Source: Pseudomonas sp. AL03
Lineage (GTDB): Bacteria > Pseudomonadota > Gammaproteobacteria > Pseudomonadales > Pseudomonadaceae
Direction: 5' to 3'
DNA length: 64,000 nucleotides
Assembly (NCBI RefSeq): GCF_029960815.1
Contig: NZ_JASBRE010000001.1
Location: 248,001 to 312,000 of the forward strand
This document shows positions 36,610-46,937 of the stretch, piece by piece. The first letter of the stretch is position 1; each line of letters starts with the position of its first letter. The notes beneath the pieces are model-generated. The model did not search any database. It was given only the letters and a program-made list of their open reading frames with translations, and was not told where the DNA came from. The position numbers and the translations under genes were made by a program.

Positions 36610-37977
36610 ATGCGCAAGATGATTCTGCAATGCGGTGCCCTGGCCCTGAGCCTGTTGGCTGCCAACGTGATGGCGACGGTGTCGCCGGAAGAAGCGAACA
36701 AACTCGGCACCAGCCTTACGCCGTTAGGCGGCGAGAAGGCCGGCAATGCCGATGGCTCGATCCCGGCCTGGACCGGAGGCATCCCGAAAAACGCCGGTGC
36801 CGTGGACAGTAAAGGTTTCCTGGCTGACCCGTTTGCCAATGAAAAGCCGCTGTTTACCATCACCGCGGCGACGGTCGACAAATATAAGGACAAGCTCTCC
36901 GATGGCCAGATAGCGATGTTCAAGCGCTACCCCGAGACCTACAAGATCCCCGTTTATCCAACCCACCGTACCGTGGCCGTACCACCGGAGATTTACGAAT
37001 CGGCCAAGCGATCTGCGCTGAACGTGAACAGTATCAACGACGGTAACGGCCTGGCCAATTTCACCGGTAATCGCTACTACGCTTTTCCGATTCCGAAGAA
37101 CGGCGTCGAAGTGATCTGGAACCACGTCACCCGTTATCACGGCGGCAATTTGCGTCGCACCATCACCCAGGCGACCCCGCAGTCCAATGGCGATTTTACC
37201 GTGATCCGCTTCAAGGATGAGGTCGCGGTGCCTTCGCTGCTGGGGGATTTGAAACCGGGCAGCGACGAAAACGTCCTCAGCTATTTCAAGCAGGAAGTGA
37301 CGGCGCCTGCGCGCCTGGCGGGTAACGTGTTGCTGGTTCACGAGACCCTCGATCAGGTCAACGAACCGCGCAAGGCCTGGATTTACAACGCGGGCCAGCG
37401 ACGTGTGCGCCGTGCGCCTCAAGTGGCCTATGACGGCGTGGGGACCTCGTCCGACGGGCTGCGCACCACCGACAACTTCGACATGTTTTCCGGCGCACCG
37501 GATCGCTACGACTGGAAGCTGGTCGGCAAGAAAGAAATGTACATCCCTTACAACAGCTACAAACTCGACTCGCCCAACCTCAAATACACCGATGTGATCA
37601 AGGCCGGGCATATCAATCAAGACCTGACGCGCTACGAGTTGCACCGGGTATGGGAGGTCGTCGCCACGGTCAAGCCCAACGAGCGGCACGTGTACGCCAA
37701 GCGTCACATGTACATCGACGAAGACAGTTGGCAGGTGGCACTGGCCGATCATTACGACGGTCGCGGTCAGCTATGGCGTGTGGCCGAAGGTCACGCTCAG
37801 TTCTATTACGACCACCAGGTGCCGGCCTATACGGTCGAGGCGCTGTATGACGTGATCGCCGGTCGTTACATCGCACTGGGGATGAAGAACGAGGAGAAAC
37901 GCAGCTTCGAATTCAACATTGACGCGAAAGCGGGGGACTACACGCCGGCAGCCCTGCGGAGTACGGGAGTGAGGTAA
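36610..37977 (+). CDS. DUF1329 periplasmic protein (LolA/LolB-like)
   Basis: A 455-residue secreted protein with signal peptide ending at LAANVMA (about residue 22). DUF1329 proteins have a LolB-like fold and are partners of DUF1302 proteins; together they are believed to move lipids or other hydrophobic molecules through the periplasm. ATG 36610 is chosen because AGAAGG sits nine bases upstream; the ATG at 36601 directly abuts that site. A strong terminator follows at 38001. Confidence 0.88.
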   Translation: MRKMILQCGALALSLLAANVMATVSPEEANKLGTSLTPLGGEKAGNADGSIPAWTGGIPKNAGAVDSKGFLADPFANEKPLFTITAATVDKYKDKLSDGQIAMFKRYPETYKIPVYPTHRTVAVPPEIYESAKRSALNVNSINDGNGLANFTGNRYYAFPIPKNGVEVIWNHVTRYHGGNLRRTITQATPQSNGDFTVIRFKDEVAVPSLLGDLKPGSDENVLSYFKQEVTAPARLAGNVLLVHETLDQVNEPRKAWIYNAGQRRVRRAPQVAYDGVGTSSDGLRTTDNFDMFSGAPDRYDWKLVGKKEMYIPYNSYKLDSPNLKYTDVIKAGHINQDLTRYELHRVWEVVATVKPNERHVYAKRHMYIDEDSWQVALADHYDGRGQLWRVAEGHAQFYYDHQVPAYTVEALYDVIAGRYIALGMKNEEKRSFEFNIDAKAGDYTPAALRSTGVR

Positions 37978-38000
37978 TCGTCCTACAGGCTCCTGCACAC

Positions 38001-38027
38001 AAAGGTGACCCTGCGGTCACCTTTTTT
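38001..38027 (+). terminator. Terminator after the DUF1302/DUF1329 pair
   Basis: AAAGGTGACC, CTGC loop, GGTCACCTTTTTT. It is a ten-base stem with T-run, 24 bases past the DUF1329 stop. Confidence 0.9.
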
Positions 38028-38117
38028 ATAGGCGCAAATCAGTGCGCTGAATACTTCTTCAACAAGCTGTGTGGAGAGGACTAGGGTGGCGCCACAACAA
38101 TAAAAAGGCGCACCACT

Positions 38118-40673
38118 ATGACCGCCATGGCCCCGTGTCTGGACCGTCCTGGACTCTTGCCCCGTTTGTCTTGCCACCACCTGTCTCGCAAACGGTTGAT
38201 CGAGCCGCTACTGACCTCGACCGCGCGGGTGAAATTGCTTTGTGCTCCGGCCGGCAGTGGCAAGAGTGGGCTGCTCATCGAATGTCTGTTGCAGGCGCCC
38301 GATCAGTGTCAGGTCTGTTGGCTGCCGTTGGCAGGAACGTCGATGAATGCTGCCGAATTCCGGCAGCGGCTGGCACACGCGTTGGGATTGGCCTCGGCGG
38401 ACGAATCCGCATTGCTGGCCTCTCTGGCTCAATTGCAAACGCCGACCTGGTTGTGCCTCGATGATTATTGCCGAACGCCCAACCCGGAGCTCGACCTTTT
38501 GCTCGACCGGTTGCTGGCCGTCAGTAGTCCGATGGTCACGTGGTGGCTGAGCGGTCGGCGCCGTCCGCAATGCAATTGGCCGCGCCTGTTACTTGCCGAT
38601 GAACTTTACGACTGCGAGCGCGCCACGCTGGCCTTCACTGAAGCTGAAATCGCACAGCTGTTGCATCACCTGGCGTCGGAGCAGGCGGCGAAACGTGCCC
38701 GCAGGATCATCGAACTTACCGGTGGCTGGTGCGCGGGCGTGAGGATTGCGCTGCTGCAAAAATGCGACTGGTCGCGCAACGAGCAACTGTACGGCCGTCC
38801 TGACACGTTGCACGCTTACCTCGAACACGAACTGTTTGGCATTCTGACCCCGGAGCTGACGGAAGCCTGGCGGGTGCTGGCACATCTGCCGCGGTTCAAT
38901 GCCCGGCTGTGCGATCACCTGTTCGGTGCCGGTGAGGGCGCCCAGTACCTGAGCACGTTGCAGGCGTTGGGCTGCTTCATAGAGCCCTGGCAGGACTCGA
39001 CCGACTGGGTGCAGATTTTTGCACCCCTCACGCAGTTGATGCGCGAGGAACAATGGCCGGCAAGGCGATCCTGGCATCGTCGCGCCTGTCAGTGGTTCGC
39101 CGCCGAACAGGACTGGAAAGCCGCGTTTGAACAAGCCTTGCTGGCCGAAGAGTTTGAGGTCGCGATCAGCCTGCTTCAGCATTTCAGTTTCGAGCACCTG
39201 TTCGAGGAGCAGACGGTGGTGCTCTTGTTGCGCCTGCATGAACAGCAGGGCGAGGCGCTGATGTTGGGCTCGCCGCAACTGGTGGGGCTGATCACCGCGG
39301 CGTTGTTGTTTGCCGGACGCTTCGAGCAAGCAGGCGAATGCATTTAGCATTTATCGCGTTTCATCCCCCAGCCGTCGACGTTGCATCAACGGCAACTGAT
39401 CGCGCGTTGGCAGGCACTGCAGGGCTGGCTGCTGCATTTGCAGGGGCGCATGGAACCGTCGCGAGCGCATTTTCTGGAGGCGCTCGACGAACTAGGTCCG
39501 GGACTCTGGACCGCCCGATTGATGTGTCTGTCCGGCCTGACTCAGCAATCTCTGCTGCGGGGCGAGCTTGACGTTGCGCAGGCCATCAACCGTGAGGCGT
39601 TGTGCCTGGCGCGCGCACAAGGCTCGCTGGTGTTTGAAGGGCTACTGGAGCTTGATCATGCGCAATTGCTCGAGCAACGGGGGGCGCCCGGCAGGGCTGA
39701 ACTCGTGCTGGCCAACATGCACGGCTTGCTCGTCCAGCAGCAACCGCTGGCCCAACCCTTGTTGGGACGGATTGCTTTGCGTCGGGGGCGGTTGTGCCTG
39801 TGTCAGGGGCGGGATGCCCAGGCGGCTGAACATTTCGAGAGTGGCCTGCAAATCTGCCTGCGCAGCCAGGACAAACGGGTGCTTTACGGATTCCTCGGTC
39901 TGGCGCAGTTGGCCGCCAATCGTCTCGACTACGCTCAGGCATTCGTCCTGCTGCGTGACGCCGAACGGTTGATGCAACAGCGACGGATTCCAGACACGGT
40001 CTACCGCGGACTCCTGCTGCACATCAGCAGCCATTTCTGGCTGCAGCAGGGCCGCCCGCAATTGGCTCATGAAGCCCTGACCCGGGTGCTGCGCCACTAT
40101 CACGGCCCTCATGCACGTCAGGCGCCGCCGGCCACGCTGGAATTGATACCCGGCCTTGAATACCTGCTGGTACTGACCGAGGTTTACCTGAAACAGGCGC
40201 AAACTCCTGTGCAACAGCTTGAGTCCCGACTGCAGTGGGCCAGGCAGCGAGGGATGTCGGGGCTGGAAGCGCAATTGCACCTGGCGTTGGCCGAAGTTGC
40301 CTGGCTGAGGGGGGATACGCCCATGGCTCGCCAGGCGTTGCAGCAAGGATTGGCCCTGATCGAGCGCTGCAACCTTCAACAAACCTTGCGCGATCTTCAG
40401 TTGCGCCAGCCTCGACTGCCGGACGCTATCGGGCGTGCCGAGTCTGGTCACTCTCTCCAGCCGATGGCATCACTGCAGAACAGGTTGAGTCAGCGTGAAA
40501 TAGAAGTCCTTGAGTTAGTGGCTCTGGGCAATTCCAATCAACAAATAGCTGATCAGTTGTTCATATCGTTACATACCGTAAAAACCCATGCGCGGCGAAT
40601 TAATGGGAAGTTGGGCGTGGAACGTCGAACTCAAGCGGTGGCCAAGGCGAAAGTGTTGGGATTAGTTGTTTAA
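38118..40673 (+). pseudogene. LuxR/MalT-type regulator split by an in-frame amber codon
   Basis: One continuous frame of 852 codons is interrupted only by TAG at 39345-39347 (codon 410). The N-terminal part is the MalT-like ATPase with P-loop LLCAPAGSGKS near residue 46 and FEQAGECI just before the stop. The same frame continues HLSRFIPQPSTLHQRQL, a TPR-like region and a C-terminal LuxR HTH (LSQREIEVLELVALGNSNQQ, LFISLHTVKTHARRI). The truncated 409-residue product has no DNA-binding domain; the downstream part has only a TTG (39381) as plausible restart. Neighbouring DUF1302/DUF1329 genes are the likely target. Nonsense mutation or sequencing error are both possible. Confidence 0.85.
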
Positions 40674-40696
40674 GGTGGAGGCGATCGTTTCGACGA

Positions 40697-41482
40697 TTAC
40701 GGCGTCGGCTCATGGCCCATCCGCCAACTCACGGCCCGCGTCGCCGCCAGCAACCGCTGCGCCGCCGGGCCGTTTTCGTCTGCGTGAAACAATGAGGCCG
40801 GGCCCACAATGGTCATGACCGCCGCGACATTCCCGACCGCATTGAAAACGGGAGCCGATAACGCATCGACCCCCGGCATCAGCAAACCATGCACGTGATG
40901 CAGACCGCGTTCGCGGATCTGTTCGCACAACGCTGCATAGGCTTGATCGTCCGACAGCGCATGGGTCGAGCTGCTTTGCAATTCCTGCTCGCGCAAGTCC
41001 ACGGTTTCGCGTTTGGGCAAGTACGCGCCGAACACCAGCCCTGTTGATGAACTGAGCAATGGCAACACCGAGCCCAATTGCGTCACCACCGTCACCGCGC
41101 GGACTGCCGGTTCGATATGCACCACGGTTGCACCCTGATTGCCCCACACCGCCAAAAAGCAGGTTTCGTTCAGTTCATCGCGCAGCTCGGCCAGGGGCAG
41201 TGCGCCGACTTTCAGCACGTCCATACTGTTGAGTGCGGCGAGACCGACGCGCAAGGCCTCGCGGCCCAGACCGTAATGGTTGGTGGCAGCATTCTGTTCA
41301 GCGAAACCACTGGCAATCAGTGCCTGCAAATAACGATGAACCTTACTGGCCGGCATCTGCACGTGTTCAGCCAGGCGCGACAGTGAAGTCGATGGCGACA
41401 ACTCCGCCAAGGCCTTGAGGATGTCGGTGCCGACCTCGGCCGAGCGGACTTTCTGTTTATCGTTGCTGCGCGGCGTTTCCAT
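40697..41482 (-). CDS. hmgR: IclR-family repressor of homogentisate catabolism (HmgR)
   Basis: A 261-residue IclR-type regulator. The winged HTH is at about residues 15-75 (TSLSRLAEHVQMPASKVHRY) and the effector domain follows with GNQGATVVHIEP and PGVDALSAPVFN. HmgR of P. putida represses hmgABC and is released by homogentisate; the divergent position beside hmgA and a palindrome in between make the same role very likely. The start codon is well placed at 41482. Confidence 0.92.
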   Translation of the reverse strand: METPRSNDKQKVRSAEVGTDILKALAELSPSTSLSRLAEHVQMPASKVHRYLQALIASGFAEQNAATNHYGLGREALRVGLAALNSMDVLKVGALPLAELRDELNETCFLAVWGNQGATVVHIEPAVRAVTVVTQLGSVLPLLSSSTGLVFGAYLPKRETVDLREQELQSSSTHALSDDQAYAALCEQIRERGLHHVHGLLMPGVDALSAPVFNAVGNVAAVMTIVGPASLFHADENGPAAQRLLAATRAVSWRMGHEPTP

Positions 41483-41545
41483 GGAGGCGGTCTGATCCCG
41501 GGACGAATGGGCGTCTTTATAGCTTGACGGTCAATACCAATCAAA

Positions 41546-41570
41546 TTACGTTATGCGTAATCGAATTACG
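41546..41570. promoter_or_regulatory. Palindromic operator between hmgR and hmgA
   Basis: CGTAAT-CGA-ATTACG at 41556-41570 is a perfect dyad, and TTACG-n5-CGTAA at 41546-41560 overlaps it, so three half-sites are evenly placed. The location between divergent promoters and the AT-rich context fit the HmgR operator. Assignment is by position and symmetry. Confidence 0.7.
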
Positions 41571-41647
41571 ATAAAAATAACCCAGGCGTGCCGAGACCTC
41601 TCAAGCGGAGCGACAGGCCATTGCCTACTCCCTGTTCAGGAGGCTCC

Positions 41648-42952
41648 ATGAACCTCGATTCAACGGCGCCCGCGCTGGCTTATCAGTCCGGCTTCGGCAA
41701 CGAATTCAGCAGCGAAGCGTTGCTCGGCGCACTGCCCGTCGGCCAGAACTCCCCACAAAAGTCCCCGTACGGTCTCTACACCGAGCTGTTCTCCGGCACG
41801 GCGTTCACTGTGCCTCGCAGCGAAGCGCGGCGCACCTGGATGTACCGCATTCAGCCATCGGCCAATCACCCTGCATTCGTCAAACTGGATCGGCAACTGG
41901 CTGGCGGCCCGTTGGGTGAAGTGACCCCCAATCGCCTGCGCTGGAACCCGCTGGATATTCCGAGCGAACCCACCGATTTCATCGACGGGCTGGTGAGCAT
42001 GGCCGCCAACTCGGGGGCGGAAAAACCGGCCGGGATCAGCATCTATAGCTACCGCGCCAACCGCTCCATGGAGCGCGTGTTTTTCAACGCTGACGGCGAA
42101 CTGTTGCTGGTGCCGGAACTGGGGCGTCTGCGCATCGCCACCGAATTGGGCGTGCTTGAATTGGAGCCGCTGGAAATCGCCGTGCTGCCACGCGGTCTGA
42201 AATTTCGCGTTGAACTGCTCGACCCGCAAGCCCGCGGCTACCTCGCCGAAAACCACGGTGCGCCATTGCGCCTGCCGGACCTGGGGCCGATCGGCAGCAA
42301 CGGCCTGGCCAACGCACGGGACTTCCTGACGCCGGTCGCCCATTACGAAAACCTCAAACAACCGACCACGCTGGTGCAGAAATTCCTCGGTCAGTTGTGG
42401 GGCTGCGAACTCGATCATTCGCCGCTGAACGTGGTCGCCTGGCATGGCAATAACGTGCCGTACAAATATGACCTGCGTCGTTTCAATACCATCGGCACGG
42501 TCAGCTTCGATCACCCGGATCCGTCGATCTTCACCGTCCTGACCTCGCCAACCAGCGTCCACGGCCTGGCCAATCTGGACTTCGTGATCTTCCCGCCACG
42601 CTGGATGGTGGCCGAGAAAACCTTCCGACCACCGTGGTTCCACCGCAACCTGATGAACGAATTCATGGGCCTGATCAAGGGCGAATACGACGCCAAGGCC
42701 GAAGGCTTCGTGCCCGGCGGCGCGTCGTTGCACAGCTGCATGAGCGCCCACGGCCCGGACGGCGAAACCTGCACCAAAGCGATCAACGCCGAGCTTTCGC
42801 CAGCGAAAATCGACAACACCATGGCCTTTATGTTCGAGACCAGCCAGGTGCTGCGCCCGAGCCGTTTCGCGCTGGATTGCCCGCAACTGCAAAACAACTA
42901 CGATGCCTGTTGGGCCACGCTGCCCGCCACTTTCGACCCGACCCGGAGATAA
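41648..42952 (+). CDS. hmgA: Homogentisate 1,2-dioxygenase
   Basis: A 434-residue Fe(II) dioxygenase that opens the ring of homogentisate to maleylacetoacetate in tyrosine/phenylalanine degradation. The N-terminal [14 protein letters not shown] signature and the C-terminal iron-binding region [15 protein letters not shown] (His, Glu) followed by [11 protein letters not shown] are present. Length is standard. The ATG has a perfect AGGAGG seven bases upstream. The gene heads the hmgABC operon. Confidence 0.97.
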   Translation: MNLDSTAPALAYQSGFGNEFSSEALLGALPVGQNSPQKSPYGLYTELFSGTAFTVPRSEARRTWMYRIQPSANHPAFVKLDRQLAGGPLGEVTPNRLRWNPLDIPSEPTDFIDGLVSMAANSGAEKPAGISIYSYRANRSMERVFFNADGELLLVPELGRLRIATELGVLELEPLEIAVLPRGLKFRVELLDPQARGYLAENHGAPLRLPDLGPIGSNGLANARDFLTPVAHYENLKQPTTLVQKFLGQLWGCELDHSPLNVVAWHGNNVPYKYDLRRFNTIGTVSFDHPDPSIFTVLTSPTSVHGLANLDFVIFPPRWMVAEKTFRPPWFHRNLMNEFMGLIKGEYDAKAEGFVPGGASLHSCMSAHGPDGETCTKAINAELSPAKIDNTMAFMFETSQVLRPSRFALDCPQLQNNYDACWATLPATFDPTRR

Positions 42953-42955
42953 CCC

Positions 42956-44260
42956 ATGACTCAGACTTCCATCACTCGTAGCTGGGTTGCCTCCGCCAAC
43001 GGCCATACCGATTTCCCGCTGCAAAACCTGCCGCTGGGTGTGTTCAGCGTGAAGGGCTCCGCACCCCGTAGCGGCGTGGCCCTCGGCGAACACATCTTTG
43101 ACCTCGAAGCAGCACTGGACGCCGGTTTGTTCGACGGCGTCGCGAAAACTGCCGTCGAAGCCACCCGTGGCGGTCAGCTGAACGCGTTTTTCGAACTCGG
43201 CCGCGAGGCTCGCGTTGCCCTGCGCGAACGCTTGATCGAACTGTTCAAAGAAGGCAGCACCCTGCACGGCAAGATCGAAGCCCAAGGCGCAAAACTGCTG
43301 CCACTGGCGGCGAATTGCGAGATGCACTTGCCGGCGAAAATCAACGACTACACCGACTTCTACGTTGGCATCGAGCACGCGCAGAACGTCGGCAAACTGT
43401 TCCGTCCGGACAACCCGTTGCTGCCGAACTACAAATACGTGCCAATCGGTTATCACGGTCGTGCCTCGACCATTCGCCCGTCCGGCACTGACGTTCGTCG
43501 TCCGAAAGGCCAGACCCTGCCAGCCGGCCAAACCGAGCCAACCTTTGGCCCGTGCGCACGCCTGGATTACGAGCTGGAACTGGGGATCTGGATCGGTCAG
43601 GGCAACGACATGGGCGACTCAATCGCCATCGGTGATGCCGCCGATCACATCGCCGGTTTCTGCCTGCTCAACGACTGGTCCGCGCGCGACATCCAGGCCT
43701 GGGAATACCAGCCGCTGGGGCCGTTCCTGTCGAAAAGCTTTATCACCAGCATCTCGCCGTGGGTGGTGACTGCCGAAGCGCTGGAGCCGTTCCGTCGTGC
43801 TCAACCGGCACGTCCGGAAGGCGATCCGCAGCCGCTGCCGTACCTGCTCGACAAGCGCGATCAGGCCGCTGGCGCCTTCGACATCGAACTGGAAGTGCTG
43901 CTGCTCACCGAAACCATGCGCGAGCAGAACCTGCCGGCCCATCGCCTGACCCTGAGCAACACCCAACACATGTACTGGACCGTGGCGCAGATGGTCGCGC
44001 ACCACAGCGTCAACGGCTGCCAGTTGCAGGCCGGCGACCTGTTCGGTTCGGGCACTTTGTCGGGCCCGCAAAACGGTCAGTTCGGCAGCCTGCTGGAAAT
44101 CACCGAGGGCGGTAAAAAGCCGATCGAACTGGCGTCGGGCGAGGTGCGTAAGTTCCTTGAGGACGGCGACGAAATCATCCTGCGCGCTCGTTGCATTCGC
44201 GACGGTTTTGCCTCCATCGGTTTTGGTGAATGCCGCGGTAAAGTGCTGCCGGCGCGCTAA
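42956..44260 (+). CDS. hmgB: Fumarylacetoacetase
   Basis: A 434-residue hydrolase that splits fumarylacetoacetate to fumarate and acetoacetate, the last step of the pathway. The N-terminal SH3-like domain is followed by the FAH catalytic domain with DFYVGIEHAQNVGKLFRP, GYHGRASTIRPSG, the metal-binding ELELG and LLNDWSARDIQAWEYQPLGPF. It begins three bases after the hmgA stop codon. Confidence 0.97.
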   Translation: MTQTSITRSWVASANGHTDFPLQNLPLGVFSVKGSAPRSGVALGEHIFDLEAALDAGLFDGVAKTAVEATRGGQLNAFFELGREARVALRERLIELFKEGSTLHGKIEAQGAKLLPLAANCEMHLPAKINDYTDFYVGIEHAQNVGKLFRPDNPLLPNYKYVPIGYHGRASTIRPSGTDVRRPKGQTLPAGQTEPTFGPCARLDYELELGIWIGQGNDMGDSIAIGDAADHIAGFCLLNDWSARDIQAWEYQPLGPFLSKSFITSISPWVVTAEALEPFRRAQPARPEGDPQPLPYLLDKRDQAAGAFDIELEVLLLTETMREQNLPAHRLTLSNTQHMYWTVAQMVAHHSVNGCQLQAGDLFGSGTLSGPQNGQFGSLLEITEGGKKPIELASGEVRKFLEDGDEIILRARCIRDGFASIGFGECRGKVLPAR

Positions 44261-44272
44261 GAGGATCGGGTC

Positions 44273-44908
44273 ATGGAACTCTATACTTACTACCGTTCGA
44301 CGTCGTCCTATCGGGTGCGTATCGCGCTGGCGCTCAAGGGGCTGGATTACCAGGCGCTGCCGATCAACCTGATCGCGCCGCCAGGTGGCGAGCATCGACA
44401 GCCGCCGTATCTCGCCGTTAACCCGCAAGGTCGAGTGCCGGCCTTGCGCACTGACGACGGTGAGCTGTTGATCCAGTCACCGGCGATCATCGAGTACCTG
44501 GAGGAACGTTATCCACAGGTGCCGCTGCTGTCCAAAGACCTCGCCGCTCGCGCCCACGAGCGTGGCGTGGCGGCGGTGATTGGTTGCGATGTGCATCCGC
44601 TGCACAACGTCAGCGTGCTCAATAAGCTGCGGCAATTGGGGCACGATGAGTCGCACGTGGTGGAGTGGATCGGGCACTGGATCAGCCAAGGGTTGGCGAC
44701 GGTGGAGCAGTTGATCGGCGATGACGGGTATTGCTTTGGTCCGACGCCAGGGCTGGCGGATACCTACCTCATCCCGCAGTTGTATGCGGCGGAGCGCTTC
44801 AGCCTTTCACTTGAGGCGTATCCGCGGATTCGTCGAGTGGCGGCGTTGGCGGCCACACATCCGGCGTTCATCAAGGCGCATCCGGCGAACCAGCCAGACA
44901 CTCCTTAA
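44273..44908 (+). CDS. hmgC: Maleylacetoacetate isomerase
   Basis: A 211-residue zeta-class glutathione transferase that isomerises maleylacetoacetate to fumarylacetoacetate with glutathione. The catalytic N-terminal motif YYRSTSSYRVRIAL and the QSPAIIEYLEE glutathione-binding segment are visible. Twelve bases separate it from hmgB, with AGAGGAT upstream of the ATG. It closes the hmgABC operon; no strong terminator was seen downstream. Confidence 0.96.
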   Translation: MELYTYYRSTSSYRVRIALALKGLDYQALPINLIAPPGGEHRQPPYLAVNPQGRVPALRTDDGELLIQSPAIIEYLEERYPQVPLLSKDLAARAHERGVAAVIGCDVHPLHNVSVLNKLRQLGHDESHVVEWIGHWISQGLATVEQLIGDDGYCFGPTPGLADTYLIPQLYAAERFSLSLEAYPRIRRVAALAATHPAFIKAHPANQPDTP

Positions 44909-44930
44909 CACCTCCCACAAGGATGTGTGG

Positions 44931-45734
44931 TTAGTGGACGATGGAGTTTGGCGGCAGGTGCCCCAGCCGCTCAGTCAGGCGAATCCGCTGAATAGGGTCG
45001 TCACTGAGCAGCAACGCATGCTCCAGGTCAAAGCGCTCGGCGTTCGGGCAGTCCAGCCGTTGATAGAGACTGGCCCGGGCCAGGTAGTCGGCGGCGTTGG
45101 CGTTGCCCAGCTCCAGCACCCGTTCGGCGTCGATCAGGGCGTCGATGTAGTCATCGTGAGAAAGGTGTAACTGACGCAGATTGCGCGACAGCCGCTGCAG
45201 CATTTGCACCGGCTCGGCAGTGAGCAAATGCTCGGCGCTGAGCTTCATGTTCGGGCCGTACTGGCGTTGCAGCAGTTCCCGGCAATCGTTGGGGTACAAA
45301 CGACGTCCACCGCAGGGATCAAGCAAGTGATCGGCGCCCGGAACTCGCAGCAGGAAATGCCCGGGGAAGTTGACTCCGACCAAGGGGATCTCCAGACCTC
45401 TGGCCAGTTCCAGGGCAATCAACCCCAGACTCAGCGGCTGCCCACGCCGGCGTTCCAGCACGTGATTGATCAGCGCGACGTGCGCACGCGATGGCGTGAA
45501 GTCGTCCTGGGCAAATCCCAGGTCATTCATACGACGTAACAACGGCTGGGCCAGTTCGCTCACCGGCAGCATCGGCAAGCCATAGCTGACGCGCTGTTGC
45601 AGGTCCTTGAAGTCTTTCAGCGCCGCCTCGGGATCTACCTCACTGTCGTGTTCGGCGGCAACCCACAGCGCCGCCTCGAATAGCGCGGGCGGTGTTCGTT
45701 GCAAGCAGTCGAAGAAGCGTTGGCGCGGCGTCAT
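44931..45734 (-). CDS. SirB1-family protein (transglutaminase-like plus TPR)
   Basis: A 267-residue protein. Residues about 30-175 form a SirB1 transglutaminase-like domain with RRGQPLSLGLIALELARG and VNFPGHFLLRV, and about 200-260 form a TPR-like pair. The family is widespread next to unrelated genes; its catalytic Cys is replaced in this branch, so it is probably a scaffold. Start 45734 has GGAG six bases upstream. It is convergent with hmgC. Confidence 0.85.
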   Translation of the reverse strand: MTPRQRFFDCLQRTPPALFEAALWVAAEHDSEVDPEAALKDFKDLQQRVSYGLPMLPVSELAQPLLRRMNDLGFAQDDFTPSRAHVALINHVLERRRGQPLSLGLIALELARGLEIPLVGVNFPGHFLLRVPGADHLLDPCGGRRLYPNDCRELLQRQYGPNMKLSAEHLLTAEPVQMLQRLSRNLRQLHLSHDDYIDALIDAERVLELGNANAADYLARASLYQRLDCPNAERFDLEHALLLSDDPIQRIRLTERLGHLPPNSIVH

Positions 45735-45917
45735 CAAAATCTCCGGGGAATGCCTCGTTTTAGCCCCGTCTTGGGCATTCGTCCAGTGCCGCACACAGGT
45801 GCATTCAGGTTATGTCCGAAAGTCTGCATGGCGACGACGCTTATTCCCGTGCGCTTCTGCAATTTTTGGGCGCAAGCCTATACTGGCGACTACAAGTCGT
45901 CATTCGGGAGCCCTGCG

Positions 45918-46937
45918 ATGTTCGCTCTCATGCAAAGCACTCGCCTTGAATCGCTGCATCTGAGCGTCGACCCGGTCACCGGGTTGAAGGCGGTGATTGC
46001 CATTCATAACAGCCGTCTGGGGCCTGCCCTGGGTGGGTGTCGTTACCTTGCCTATCCCAGCGACGAGTCCGCCGTCGAAGATGCAGTGCGTCTCGCCCAA
46101 GGCATGAGTTACAAGGCCGCGCTGGCCGGCCTGGCTCAGGGTGGCGGCGTTGCGGTGATTGTCCGCCCGATCCATGTGGAAAACCGCGCCGCACTGTTCG
46201 AAGCGTTCGGGCGCTGCATCAATCAGCTCGACGGCCGCTACATCACCGCCATCGACAGTGGCACCTCCGTGGCGGACATGGATTGCATCGCCCAACAGAC
46301 CCAATACGTCACCAGCACCACCTCGGCGGGCGACCCTGCGCCGCACGCGGCGATGGGGGTATTCACCGGCATTCGTGCCACCGCCATGGCCCGTTTGGGC
46401 AGCGATAATCTCGAAGGCCTGCGCGTGGCGATTCAAGGGCTCGGCAACGTTGGCTTTGCCCTCGCCGAACAGCTGCACGCCGCCGGAGCCGAACTGCTGG
46501 TCAGTGACATCGATCACGGCAAAGTGCAACTGGCGATGGAGCAACTCGGTGCTCACCCGATCGCCAACGACGCGCTGCTCAGCACGCCCTGCGACATCCT
46601 CGCGCCCTGCGGTTTGGGCGGCGTGCTCAACAGCCACAGCGTGACGCAACTGCGCTGTGCAGCGGTGGCCGGTTCGGCGAACAACCAATTGACCCATCTG
46701 GAAGTCGCCGATCAGTTGGAGCGGCGGGGCATTCTGTATGCGCCGGATTACGTGATCAATTCCGGCGGCCTGATCTACGTCTCGCTCAAGCATCGCGGCG
46801 AAGAGCTCACGACCATCACCGCACACCTGTCGAAAATCAGCTCACGGCTGACCGAAGTCTTCGCCCATGCTCAGGCGGAAAAACGCTCGCCGGCCCGAGT
46901 GGCAGACGAATTGGCGGAGAAAGTGTTGTATCAATGA
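45918..46937 (+). CDS. Leucine/valine dehydrogenase homologue with altered active site
   Basis: A 339-residue Glu/Leu/Phe/Val dehydrogenase-family protein. The substrate-binding Lys66 in GMSYKAALAG and Asp113 in ITAIDSGTS are kept, and the NAD fold has IQGLGNVGFALAEQL. The expected catalytic Lys of the GGGK motif is Val78 (GLAQGGGVAVIVR). In the characterised family that lysine is needed for deamination. The gene precedes 2-oxoacid dehydrogenase genes, so it should have supplied branched-chain 2-oxoacids. It may be inactive or have another role. Start 45918 has GGGAG upstream. Confidence 0.87.
   Translation: MFALMQSTRLESLHLSVDPVTGLKAVIAIHNSRLGPALGGCRYLAYPSDESAVEDAVRLAQGMSYKAALAGLAQGGGVAVIVRPIHVENRAALFEAFGRCINQLDGRYITAIDSGTSVADMDCIAQQTQYVTSTTSAGDPAPHAAMGVFTGIRATAMARLGSDNLEGLRVAIQGLGNVGFALAEQLHAAGAELLVSDIDHGKVQLAMEQLGAHPIANDALLSTPCDILAPCGLGGVLNSHSVTQLRCAAVAGSANNQLTHLEVADQLERRGILYAPDYVINSGGLIYVSLKHRGEELTTITAHLSKISSRLTEVFAHAQAEKRSPARVADELAEKVLYQ

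Noticed and set aside
39381..40673. Downstream half of the LuxR frame as an independent gene
   Set aside because: It is in the same frame as the upstream half, starts only at a TTG in the middle of the TPR region and has no ribosome site; one broken gene is simpler.
41660..43531. 623-codon open frame opposite hmgA and hmgB
   Set aside because: Antisense shadow of two certain enzymes; no ribosome site, no recognisable motif.
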